DNA of 64,000 nt, taken from NCBI RefSeq assembly GCF_001625215.2, contig NC_030386.2, positions 22,414,545 through 22,478,544 on the forward strand. The letters are read 5' to 3'. The notes beneath the pieces were generated by a model. It was given only the letters and a program-made list of their open reading frames with translations. It was not told the origin of the DNA and did not search any database. Within the stretch, counting starts at the first letter, position 1. Every line of letters begins with the position of its first letter. Source of the stretch: Daucus carota subsp. sativus. Its lineage: Eukaryota; Streptophyta; Magnoliopsida; Apiales; Apiaceae. Shown piece after piece: positions 46,072 through 57,800 of this stretch. The position numbers and the translations under genes are program-made.

Positions 46072-46977
46072 ATGGAAAATGGTCATCAATCTGACAGTGG
46101 TGACACACTTAGTCATGTTAGTGATTCGCTTTCACCCTCGGAGGAGGCTCTTAGTGAAAGTTGGTTCCGTTCTTGGTCAACCCCGTCGGACAATGAAATG
46201 CTTGACATTATTGACCGGTTGCCGTTAGATGGTCCATCGTATGCAAATGGATTCTTGATTGAGGCTCCCGTAGTTGAAGAAGAGGATTTCAACTTAGATC
46301 CTATGGAGGAAGAAATTGAACCCCGTGAATGGGTGGCTAGTGGAGAAATGGAGGCATTAGATTGTCCATCGTATGCAAACGGGTTCTTCATAGATGCTCC
46401 CGTAGTTGAAGAAGAAGATTTCAACTTGTACCCTATGGAGGAAGAAATTGAAAGGGAGAGGAGATGGAGTGAAGCGTGTGGATGGTTTGCAAGTGGAGAA
46501 ATGGAGGCAAAGGCAAGGAGATGCCCGCCACCGTATTTCATTCACATTAGGCTTTTGGGAGCGGACGCTTTGGACAGAGACAGGCGTTTTGTGCTACGTC
46601 CTTGGGATGGAGGTGAACTTGTCAATGTCGAGCGAATTGCTGAGATAAGCAATTTGAGGCCCCGCGATACACGTTTCCAAAAAGATCAAATTCGTATCGC
46701 ATATGTGAAGGGGTTCGTACATAATTTGCAAACGGACAATCTTGATGATAAGCCAAATCCGTTTCTTCTTGCAAAGTTTAGATTGTATGACGGGTCCGAG
46801 TCTATTCTAGTTTCGCTTGGTGATGACACCAAAGATCATCCAATGATCACGACGGGAGAGGTTCGCGAGGGAAGTGTTTTGGTGTTGTATCAAGCTACTT
46901 GTTTCATTAGCATGGACGAAACCCCTCACCATCGACTTTCCATTGGCTACTCCAATATTCTAGGCATTTTCAATTAA
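46072..46977 (+). CDS. MULE accessory protein, 301 residues, unknown function
   Basis: 175 bp downstream of the transposase on the same strand, open from ATG 46072 to TAA. Residues about 52-145 are an internal duplication: PSYANGF(L/F)I(E/D)APV, EEEDFNL and PMEEEIE each occur twice, as does the underlying DNA of about 130 bp. The C-terminal about 145 residues are non-repetitive and look folded (RPPYFIHIRLLG-like start, YVKGFVHNLQTDN, GSVLVLYQATCFISMDE). I recognise no domain. By position it is comparable to mudrB of MuDR, a second element-encoded protein, though no similarity was seen. An ORF antisense to it is only a shadow. Confidence 0.7.
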   Translation: MENGHQSDSGDTLSHVSDSLSPSEEALSESWFRSWSTPSDNEMLDIIDRLPLDGPSYANGFLIEAPVVEEEDFNLDPMEEEIEPREWVASGEMEALDCPSYANGFFIDAPVVEEEDFNLYPMEEEIERERRWSEACGWFASGEMEAKARRCPPPYFIHIRLLGADALDRDRRFVLRPWDGGELVNVERIAEISNLRPRDTRFQKDQIRIAYVKGFVHNLQTDNLDDKPNPFLLAKFRLYDGSESILVSLGDDTKDHPMITTGEVREGSVLVLYQATCFISMDETPHHRLSIGYSNILGIFN

Positions 46978-47090
46978 TTTGTATGAAATTGTATGAATTT
47001 GTAAGAATTTATTATTTTCTATGAATTTGTAAGAATTTATTATTTTCTATGAATTTGTAAAAATTGGCTGATTTCCTAATATGTATTAAA
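46978..47090. repeat. Short tandem repeat after the accessory ORF
   Basis: A unit of about 26-28 bp, TATGAATTTGTAAGAATTTA plus TTATTTTC, repeated about three times and then decaying. Non-coding; likely 3' UTR. Confidence 0.8.
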
Positions 47091-47224
47091 TTATATGAAT
47101 TTTTAGAAGTTTAATACAATTTTTATGAATTTTTATGATTTTGGAGTAAGGGTGCAAAAAACAGGGTTCCATGGTACCAAAATGGGGAAAAAACAGGTCA
47201 GGGGAGCCAAAATGGTCCCTGTGT

Positions 47225-47335
47225 TTCCAGCGCTTTTTAAGCGCTGGACACAAAAAAAGTCTCAGACGTCCAGCGGTTTTTAAGCGCTGGACGGCTGGGA
47301 GTAGTTTTTGTGTCCAGCGCTTAAAAAGCGCTGGA
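47225..47335. repeat. Central MULE palindromes matching the TIR motif
   Basis: Three units, TCCAGCGCTTTTTAAGCGCT GGA, GTCCAGCGGTTTTTAAGCGC TGGAC and GTCCAGCGCTTAAAAAGCGC TGGAA, of the same design as the palindromes in both TIRs. They lie between the 3' ends of the convergent genes, in the middle of the element. Confidence 0.92.
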
Positions 47336-47766
47336 AACACAGGAACAATTTTGGCCATATCTCCCCTGTTTTGTCATGCCTGCCTGTAAACCAAAACCAA
47401 TCCAAAATCAACACTGTAACTGAAACTTGAAACTGCTACTTGAAAAATGAAACTCAATCCAAAATCATAACTAAAACTACATCCAAAATCATAACTGAAA
47501 CTTGAAATATGAAACTCAATCCAAAATCAAAAGTAAAACTCAATCCAAAATCAAAAGTAAAACTCAATCCAAAATCAAAACCAATAATTAACAACAATAA
47601 TCACAACTGAATTTCGGGGAAGGGAATAGGACACGGTTGTTAAACAACCGATATAAATGAAGGTTGCATTATATAGATAACTGAACGAGGTTCTACAAAA
47701 GGCAATACAATTGAAGTTTTAAGTACAAAATTATTCCTACAACTGAAAAAGAACATAACAAAAGAA

Positions 47767-50669
47767 CTAAGCCCTAGAAGCATTGTCCAGCCTTTGCTTC
47801 ATGAGGAACCCAGGGATCATTCTTGCTTTTCCCCTTTGAATCTCCTTCGCAATCCTATAGCGGAAAGTCTCAACATCAGAACTCGTCCAAGTCATTGACT
47901 GTAAATGGAAGCCTTGCAACATATAGTCCATATACTTCATGACAAAAATACCGCAGTCAGTGTGGTTGCTTTGCTTTGGCCTTCTCATCAAGGCACTAAT
48001 TTGAGCCGGGCCCTCTGGAAAAACCTCTTGCCGCCTCTCGCAGAATCTAATCAAGTCGGGCAACATCTCCGTCTGAAATATGTTTAACCAAGTCAGTACT
48101 AATTATAAACATATTCGAAAACATATTCAATAATGACATAAGTGGGTGCATTAAGTGTGTACGTACCACTATTTCTTCCTCCTCCGGGTAACTGCCGTCA
48201 TCATATAAAGGATCCAATATGACAACGCCCCATGTCTTCACGGAGAAGACAAATAGAATCCAGTGATTCTCCTCTACGCAAGTCGGGAGGAAGATGAAAT
48301 CAACCTTGTTGATCGTCGGCCCCACTTCAGCACTTCCATAATCGCAGTAGAAGTTATGCAACTTCACGTACGACTCGGGGTTCTTCCAATTCTTCGTCTT
48401 GGCAAGGGGAATGAAGAACGGATCCATAAAAAAGTACGTTGGCTTCCTATCATGAAGCCTAGCAATCTCCTCCTCCCTATCACGTAACAACATCTGTGGC
48501 ATGAACAGAGTTAGTAAGCAGAAATATGTACAGAAACCACATTACTTAACACACGTACACATAGAGGTCATCAATTCAAAACGGAATACACATAGAGGTC
48601 TAGGAACGTACCATATACGCATAAATAATCCGGTCATCTATCCAAGATCCCGGAGCCAGTGTCAGCAAATTGACAGGCTTCAACTCGTACAATGCATTCT
48701 TCACCCCCCCGTCTAGCTTCACCACACCATCTTTCCAACCCCATTCTGTAGCTATTGTATCTTGCTTTGTGGGAGAAAGGGGCTTGTTCATCTTCCATTT
48801 CCCCTTCCTCAGACTAACAAGTGCCAGCTTGTCTGGACGGGAAGAAGATGCTGGTTGTTCAGGGATATGCTGCGAAGGCTGAGTCATGGGAATGATGTCC
48901 TGCTCAGCGACACCTGCCAACCCTGTCCCAGACAAGTCTGCCCGATCTAGATGCTCAAAGACTGGAGGGGTGAATCCCGGCCCCTTCACAGTCTTCATGA
49001 AGCGAGAGTATCGGTCGACAAACTTAGGTGCAAGTTGTCGAAACTCGGGGACAAAACTAGAAGGCATACGCGCATCCAACTGCCTTACTAGGTCCATAGC
49101 TGACTCAATCTGCAAAAAATCAAAAGTCAAATCAACATGGATGTACGAAACGAACAATACAGTAATTGCAAAAACTTGAGCTAACTAAACACTTACAAGC
49201 TGGAAGGCCTCGTAGTTGTCAAACAACTCACGACTGGAATAATCTGATTGAGGCTTGGGCTTTGGCTTCCCCACTCACCTCCTAGACACCTCCATGTACC
49301 ACTCCATGTACGCAGCCTCCGAAGTGTACCCTAAATCATCACACAGGGCTATGTCAGGCCGGTCACAAAAGCGCCTCCACCGCCCAATCTCTGCGAACCA
49401 CACAGCCATCCAATTCTCTGCATGGAATCTCTGCTTCGGCTTCCTATACGCAGTCATGTCTACTGGTGGCCTCGGAATGCACGGCCTCAACCCAAATTGC
49501 CTCAAAACCCTGTCAGAATGCTGGAACTCACAAATGTCGAAGCAGAGAAGTGGAAGCCTGGACTGTCCGGCAATCTGTGCCTCAATCAGATCCCAATCAA
49601 GATGTGGAATCACAGGGGGCTCATCCTCGTCTCCATAAACCTCCTCTGGCTCCTCATCATAAGGTGTCCACCTCACTCGATCTGACCCGACGCCATCAAA
49701 CTCAGCCCTATAGTGTGGCAAGTTGTGGTGAGGACCCTTAGAACCCCGGCGCCGCTTCCCAAGCACCGGCTTCACCACAACCTCTTCTGCATTTCCAGCT
49801 TCCTTATCCTCAAGTAGAACACTCTTCGTCTTCGGATAAGCCCAATACAACGCAGCTGGAAATCTCACAGCCTGAGGAAAAGGACAAGGCAACCCGATAT
49901 CAAACCGCTCATAACTCCAAATCTGAAGTAGCAGCATGCAACCGGCAATGTGTGTGTTATCCTTCCTGACAGCCATCCCCAAAGCCCTATACAGATATGC
50001 CAAGACACCAGAACCCCAGGATTACGTATGAATCTGTGAAATATCACGAAGGAGCCCAATGTACCTCGGGTGAACAACACTCCTACTCCTCGTAGGGAAC
50101 AGAACAGCCCCAACAACCAGCATAAGATAAGCCTGCGTGTGAATTGCAATCCGCTCAGGGTCACCCTCCACACCTGCCCGTCCATATCTCTGATAAAGCC
50201 ATGTGAACTTGATGCCTGACTTATTCCAACCAGCCTCATAATCTTCATCACTCAGTTCCTCGAACCAAAATCTCCGAAACCACGAGGCCGGGCACTGTAT
50301 GGCTGGCCCTCCCAAGGCTTGCCCAAGAATAGGCAGCCCCAAAATATAACTCACATCCTGCAGAGTAATAGTCATCTCACCCTGGCGCATGAAGAAGGTG
50401 TTCGTCTCAGGCCTCCACCGCTCCACGAGTGCAGAGACTAATGCCGTGTCATTCTGTACCCCCACATCCTGGTTAGCAAACAATCCGAATCCCACGGCGT
50501 GCAACAGCTCCTTCTGTGCCTCAGACAGAACCCAAACATGAAGTAGACGGCTCGCACCAAAGCACTCTAGAGGCCCCCTATCCGTACCTCTCCAAACATT
50601 ATCACTGACATGGTAAGCATTGTCAGTGATAACCACCCGGCTGCTCGGTCCTGGCAATATGTCCTCCAT
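47767..50669 (-). pseudogene. Plant mobile domain - Ulp1 (C48) protease fusion, 4 exons, two in-frame stops
   Basis: Exons 50669-49197, 49109-48612, 48493-48167 and 48072-47767 are each a multiple of three and join in phase 0 (868 codons with stop). The N-terminal half is a plant mobile domain (MAIN-like): QDVSYILGLPILGQALGG, YLMLVVGAVLFPTRS, then SWGSGVLAYLYRALG. The C-terminal half is a Ulp1-type cysteine protease with H734 (EENHWILF), D751 (VVILDPLYD), Q800 and C806 (KQSNHTDCGIFV), so all catalytic residues are present. Codon 216 is TAA (50022-50024) where the family has Tyr before SWGS, and codon 465 is TGA (49275-49277). The latter overlaps a possible donor GGAG/GTGAGT, so alternative splicing is conceivable. 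Ulp1 enzymes process SUMO-like proteins; its role in the transposon is unknown. Confidence 0.87.
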
Positions 50670-51413
50670 CTCTGCAGATCCCAAACACAATGAATCACTT
50701 AGAAATTCATACATTACCCTTACAAATTCAATGCATATAACATATATCGACAATAAATCAGTGCCGCTTACTGACAACACAACACAACAGATATCAACAA
50801 ATGAATCAGCATCACTCAAACAGCCGCATTTCACTCACAAATTCATACATTATAACCGTACAAAATCAGTGTGAATTCACTAACAAATTCAAGTATATAC
50901 TAACTGAAACTAAAGCAATCAACCATAAATTCATGACAACAGAGCATTGAAAGAGTATAAATCAGAGTTTGCAATCATCCTGTTCTAAGAGGCATTTAAA
51001 CAAACACTTTCAAACGAGCAAATTGACAGAGGCATTTTATCAAACACTTTGCATTCACCAGCAAAAACCAAGCTTTTATTGCAAACTACGACGTATAATC
51101 GAAGCCACACAAACATCCTAAGCGTACATCCTAAGCTACGAGGTTGAAGGGGTGAGATTACCCGATAAACTTCGACTCCACTGCCTTGAATTCAACAAGC
51201 TCGTCCAGCACCAAAATCAACCGCTAAAGCACGATAATGAACTGCTAAAGCACGATAATCTACTGCTAAAGCACGATTGTACAGATATGGTAAAGCACGA
51301 TCGCAGTGGAAGATGAAGTTTCGGCAATCGCTCGCTCGCTCGCTCCTGTTTTGTTTTCAAATGTCTGTATCCGTTATGTCTGTGTTTCGAGCATATATAT
51401 GTGTCTCTGTCTT
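50670..51413. other. Upstream region of the PMD-Ulp1 gene inside the MULE
   Basis: The ATG at 50669 (minus) is preceded by TTTGGGATCTGCAGAG, which could be a splice acceptor, so a 5' UTR intron may lie here. Around 51190-51330 the phrase GCTAAAGCACGATAAT is repeated several times. No further gene seen. Confidence 0.5.
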
Positions 51414-51612
51414 TCCAGCGCTTTTTTAGCGCTAGACGTGTAAAAAATAGTCACTCGTCCAGCGGTTTTTTAGCGCTGGACGATAATCTTCCAGCGGTAA
51501 AAAAGCGCTGGACGGTTTTTAAATCGTAGCTCTTGATTGGGCCATCGGACGGCTCAAACGCCGTGTGTTGGATAAAGGTCCCCCAGCAACCGATTGCTGG
51601 GGACCTGGACCC
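51414..51612. repeat. MULE right terminal inverted repeat (about 199 bp)
   Basis: Reverse complement of the left TIR with roughly 10% differences; contains three CCAGCG...CGCTGG-type palindromes and ends ...CCTGGACCC, followed by target copy CCGAAAATA (51613-51621). It probably also drives the minus-strand gene. Confidence 0.93.
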
Positions 51613-51809
51613 CCGAAAATATTAAGCTACATCGAAAGTGCAAAATACTCTATTGATTTTTAATTTTTCAACCAAACAACGCGCATTGACAAACCACAGA
51701 ATCCAATCCTGTTGTTCCAAGTCCAAAACCCCTTGCAAGCATTTGCTTGTTCTACTTCTTCAGATAAGCCCCCATCTCCAAAATTACTTGCATACATATT
51801 TGTATAGCC

Positions 51810-54800
51810 ATGTCTCTGTACCTCAGAGCTTTACCATCTCTTTCATTAAAGCTTAGACCTTTTTATCTCAAACCCCCTCTCCCTCTATTTTATCTCAACA
51901 AATTCTTTAAACCCATCTCTGTGTTACCCAAAAGAAGCCTCTCAAATTCTGCTGCTGCTACTCCAGACACTCTAATCCCACTTCCTAAACAACCCACTGA
52001 AGATACCCTTTTATGGGTTAGTAGAACTGGGCTGTGTGGTGATTTGTCTCAGAATGATGTGGGCAAAAGGGTCTGTCTTTGTGGTTGGGTTGCTCTTCAT
52101 AGGATTCATGGGGGCCTTAGCTTTCTTAATCTAAGAGACCATTCTGGAATCATTCAGGTATACACATTTATGTATGTATATATGTGTGTTTATGTCATGA
52201 ATTATTATGTTTGATTGTAAAATTTGTATTGTGAAATGAAGTATTTTGGGAATATACATATACTGGTTTGGTGGATTGGACCTGATAAATGATTGCAGAA
52301 GCTTGCTGTCAATGTGGTATTTGAAATTTCTAGGAGTGAGAGCGGAACTAGTGGAGATTAATCTGGTTTGGTTAGTGAGGAAATGATGGTTGTAGATTAT
52401 TGGAATTTTTTGTTTAGGTTACAACGCTACCAGACGAGTTTCCTGAAGCACATTCTATAATTAATGACCTGAGGCTCGAGTATGTTATTAGTGTGGAAGG
52501 AGTTGTTCGAAACCGGCCTGCTGAGTCAATGAACAAGAAAATGAAGACTGGCATGATTGAGGTGAGTTGACTTATTCCTTGCTTGATCTTATTTATGTGT
52601 TAGTTGTAAATTGGAGATAACTCAACCTTAATTATAATTTTCATCATCTGACATTAATATTTCCTTTCAGTTTTACCATTTCATGTTATTTTAAGACTAA
52701 TAAAACATGCTAATTAGTTATGTTTCAGTTGAGTAGGACAGTGACATTTATTTAGATAATTCGGTTATCCGTGATTGTATAAGAGGGGAAGCATGAAGTT
52801 GTACTGAAAACTAAATTTGCAGTTAAATGAGTGGTAATTAGTCTCGTGTCTAAAAAGTACATATTCCTGGACAATGCAAGGTAAATAATACTGTGTGGTT
52901 ATTAGTTCAATATGTTGCTTGCACGTCTATAATATATTAGTTACCATATAAGGCGAATATGTGGCCATATAAGGTTGTTTTCTATATATTGGAAATCAGA
53001 ATGCTAAAATGAAGCTTTATTGACATTTGGTCCTCGTAAAATTTAGTACTGTGTAATACTAATGTCTGTTATGCAGTCTAATAGTATAAGATATATTTTT
53101 TCATTCTAATGAATGATGTGTTTCATTATTGGTGGTGTTTCTTATTTTTCAGATTGCTGCAGAGAATGTTAAGATTTTGAATGCTGTAAAATGTAAGTTG
53201 CCATTTTTGGTTACTACATCTGATGATGCAAAGGATTCATATAAAGAGGAAATCGGCTTGAGGTAACCTGTTTAAAGTATTTCTGTTTCGTATTTTAGTT
53301 ACTCGTGTCCAATATTTTAGTTTATATATGTTTTATATAATATTAAATTCATGTCAAGTAGTCACTGCAGTTCGCGTGCAAGCTTAATATTTATACCTTT
53401 GATGTTAATCTTGTCATTTTCTAATCATCAGTTTCCACATCACATGCTATATATTTCATTTTGTCAGGATATATAGCTATATAGTCCTAAAAGCCTAAAT
53501 GTCCTAGTAGGTATCTGGGAAAGTCTGCCTTTGCCCTTCTCATCTTAAATACCTGATTCTAGTTATGTCAGAAAAATGAGGCTGCACTAGGTATCTGTTG
53601 TTATTCACTTGATTGTCTGTGTGTTGCAAACTACCTTGAATGTTATTTGTCCCTAGTAAAACAGAAGCTTCTTAGTAAGTTCCATCATAAAATAGTCTTT
53701 ACGTGATGACACTTAATATGGGGCAGTATCTTACATATTATATAAAACTAAATATTATAAGAGAAGGGAGGACGGAAGGTAGGCTTTTAAAGGTTTGAGG
53801 ATCAACTAGCAAAGTTGCTTCGGGATACTTCTAATCAATGATTCAACCTTTAATTTAAGAGTCCAAATAGGGAGCCTCTTGGAAATGCTCTAAGAGCAAC
53901 TCCAGCAGCTTCCCTATTTCATGTCCTAAGTCCAATTATAAGGAATGTGACATAAATTAGTGCTCCAGCAGTGTCTTAGAGGTGCCTTAAATCACTAGGA
54001 TCCTCCTTCCATGCCTTATTAATAAGGCACCACTAGCCATGCCTTATTTGATTTCTTTAATAAAAAAATCATTTCTCTCTCTTATTGTAACTTATTTCTC
54101 TCTCTTCCTTCCATCTTTTATCAATCTCTTTCCAAATTTATTATTATAATAATAATAATAAGGAATGAATTATAAGGATCATTGTTGGAGTTGAAATACA
54201 AAATCTTGTCCTAAATCACTAGGATTCAATATTTTATAATATTTATAAGGAAGACACTAAGACACTGCTGGAGATGCTCTAAGAAGTTAAGTTGATAAGC
54301 CATACTTATTACTTCCACTCCATAGATAGGTTTTTGGTTTCATTTGCACACCTCTGCCATGTTATATTGATAAAAAGGTTTCAGGAACATGTTGCAGGTA
54401 CCGATGCCTTACACTGCGTCGACCACAGATGAATGCCAATATAATGTTGCGACATCAGGTGGTAAAATTTATTCGTAGGTACCTGGAGGATTTACATGGT
54501 TTTGTGGAGGTATTAATTGTAAAATTTTAGTAAAATATTTTGGTCTGTGCTGAATACAGGATGTATCTATGTGATTCCTTTTTTGATTCTTACGTTCTAA
54601 TGTTACAAGGTAGATTGAGACTCCAATACTGTGTAGATCTACTCCAGAGGGTGCACGGGACTATCTGGTGCCTTCAAGAGTTCAGGTACAAGATGACTTC
54701 AATCGATCTACTCTTCTAGTTCAACATTCTTACAAGTCATGGTTTCTTATGTAATCATGGTCTACTTTTCTAATTTGACTATCTTATTAGTCATGTTTCT

Positions 54801-57800
54801 AATGTAATTACGCAAGACAGTTTTTTTTTTTGTTTTTTTTTTTTATTGTTTTTGAGATTTGAGCTCTGTTAGTTCTATTTATTGCAGTGGTAGTCATAAC
54901 CTTTCTGTGACGAGGGTTGTAAAAGATAAAATAATTAGGCTATTAGCTCCACCAACCAGTATAGTACCTAAAGACATAAAAATGTACAAAAGAGTTGAGG
55001 GATTTACAATAATCTAGGAAGCATGGCTCCTTCACCTTGTCTATGTACTGTGTGCACGGCGGTTGGTATCATATCTGGAGAAGGGGGAGCAGGATGGGCA
55101 GAGTTTGAGTTCAATTTTTTCTAAAAATAAATAAATTGTTCTGTGTTTTACTTTGAGCTTGCTTTTGTTATAGGATTGCTGCACTAATCTGTACCCCATT
55201 CTTGTTCTCTACTGTTTATCTTACATGACTCTGACCATCAATCGTAACTATTATGGATGATAAACTACTGTTTATATTACATCTCTGACCATCAACTGTA
55301 ACTATTATGGATGCTAACATAATAACTTTGACTATTAGGTTTAATTTGAACAAAAGCTATGTTTTTGTGACGAATTTTTCACATATAACATTATAGACGT
55401 ATTTATAACTATTTAGGTATACCATATCCCCCTGAACCCGAAACACTATATTTTACAGTTGTCACCTGAACCCTTGCTTCTCAGACAATAATTGACTAAT
55501 TATAGTTCTTGGTTTAAACATGCTATGATTTCCCATCTCATAAATAATACTACCTGGACATTATCTTTGAATATTGGAGTTCTGATAGTTTATCATTATT
55601 ATGAAGCCAGGAACTTTCTATGCTTTGCCCCAAAGTCCACAGCTCTTTAAGCAAATGCTGATGGTTTCTGGTTTTGATAAGTATTATCAAATAGCAAGGT
55701 AATTTGTTAGCAAGTTTGGTATTTTTTCTTTATTATTTGGTTTACTATGCTTTTTATTTTCATTCCTTTTGGCTTGTTATGGATTCTCCAGTTTGTGTTT
55801 GAAAGGTAATTTTACTGTAAACAAATTTTTTCTCAGTTCTTTGCTAAGAAGCCATAAGCAAGTCAAGTTTCCAGCATCATTAGAACTCTTAGATGACAAT
55901 AACTATATATGTAATATATATTCAAAATAAGAGGATGGTTTACAGAGTAATTGCACGCCATTTCTATCAATGTTGATGGTGAAACAAACTCTTAGATTCA
56001 TGTAAATTGTATTGCCAGATGTTTCAGGGATGAGGATCTAAGGGCTGATAGGCAACCTGAATTTACACAACTTGACATGGAACTGGCTTTCACTCCTTTA
56101 GAGGACATTTTAAAGTTGAATGAGGATTTGATTAGACAGGTTGGTGCTTCTGCTTTTAATTATTTCAAGTTTGCCTAGGCAGTAGCGATGAGCTTTCTAA
56201 TAAAAAAAGAGATGAGAGCTTTCTAATAAAGATGGAGATGAGAGCTTTCTTATGCTTACAGCCTTTGATCATACAGTGTTAGTAAATGTCCACACCTGTT
56301 TTATTCGAAATATATTGGAAATTAAAATAAATAAATTAGGAACAAGTAGTAGATTATATATGTCGGTTTGATTATTTTGGGTTTTGGTTCTGATCTGTGT
56401 TTTGAATCATATGGTTAACTAGTTGGTTATAGTGGAAGTGGCAATAGATTACAGTCCAGGACCAGACTCACTTTCATTTGGTTGCACTTAATCTTGGCGG
56501 TTCATATGAGCTATGTAGAAGATTTTTTGGAAGCTGGATTCAGCTCTAATTACAGTTGAATTGTACATTTACAAACTGTTCAGATCGCCTGCAAGTAGCC
56601 TTTCTTAAAGCTTGTTAAATTTTTTTTGTTTCTAATGTCCATACTTGTCGGAACTTGGAAGATATAAACGGAAATATAGTCAAATTGTCCTGGAGAATCT
56701 CCAGTGTACAATGGGCTTGTCACCTTTTTGAACCCTAAAATATTCTTGCTACATTAGATGAAGGAAAATTCTTCTTCCCATACGTATGTCCATTACGGCA
56801 CTTATAGTGGATTGTGGAATAGCGCAGTGGGGCGTGGGCCTACGACCCCTGGACAAGTGGATGCCTACTATAAAACAATTTGTTTTGACATTTGCAGAAG
56901 TGTTCTAATAGGTCTAGATACTTAGTGTTTCATTTAAGACATAATGGGTCAATTTTTTGCAGGTTTTTCTAGAGATCAAAGGTGTTCAGCTACCAAATCC
57001 TTTCCCAAGGCTTACTTATGATGAAGCAATGAGTAGATATGGTTCTGACAGGCCAGATATTCGTTTTGATCTTGAATTAAAGGATGTAATGCTCTCTCTC
57101 TCACCCCCCCCCCCCCCCCCTCCTACCTCTTCTCACAAAAAAATAAAATCTTGAGTGCCATATAAAGATATGCAATTTTATATATGATATTAGGCCTGCA
57201 ATCGCTTCTATATAAATTTTTATTGGCGATATATGCACTTCCATTGACAATATATGATCCACAACTTCATTAATATATGATTGCTTCCACAATGTTATGT
57301 GCAAATATATTCAGGCTGCAAGTGTGTTTTTATTGACACCTCCAGAAAACTACGAACAACGGGGAAGCCTCTTTGTTTTTAGTGGCACTAAGTTTGAAAC
57401 TGATATAATGTAATTTGACTAGTATCCAATAAATCTAAAACTTGTTTCTGTTGGTTTATAATTCATAAGATAAATAAGTTGGTAATGTGTTGATCACATA
57501 ATGTGTTGTTCCAGATCAATAGCCATTTTTGAACGTTTCCTAAATTTTAAGATTCTTAGAGGGGTTTGCCTTGTTATTCATCTTTACATATTGATAAATG
57601 CAGGTCTCTGATGTGTTTGTAGAGTCCCCTTTCAAAGTGTTTGCAGATGCTGTGTCAAGTGGGGGTGTTATTAAAGCACTTTGTGTGCCATCCGGAGGGA
57701 AAACTTATTCAAACACCGCTCTTAAGAAAGGTGAATTATACAGTGAAGCAATGAAATCTGGTGCAAAGGGTTTACCTTACCTGAAAGTCGTGAGTGATGG

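Larger units (their letters stand above)
42960..51612. mobile_element. Full-length Mutator-like element (MULE), FAR1 type, 8653 bp
   Basis: Bounded by a perfect 9-bp target-site duplication CCGAAAATA (42951-42959 and 51613-51621), the length diagnostic of Mutator elements. Both ends start GGGTCCAGGTCCCCAGCAAT (right end read in reverse complement) and remain about 90% identical for roughly 198 bp. The element carries a transposase and an accessory ORF on plus, and a convergent plant-mobile-domain/Ulp1 fusion gene on minus. Central and terminal palindromes share one motif. The transposase looks intact while the minus-strand gene has two stops, so recent activity is plausible but not shown. Confidence 0.95.

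Noticed and set aside
46113..46541. 142-codon minus-strand ORF
   Set aside because: Antisense shadow of the MULE accessory ORF, with its Ser-rich repeats mirroring the acidic duplication on plus.
48670..49179. Several 60-97 codon plus-strand ORFs
   Set aside because: They overlap exon 2 of the PMD-Ulp1 gene in antisense; the minus-strand gene has motifs and splice sites, these have none.
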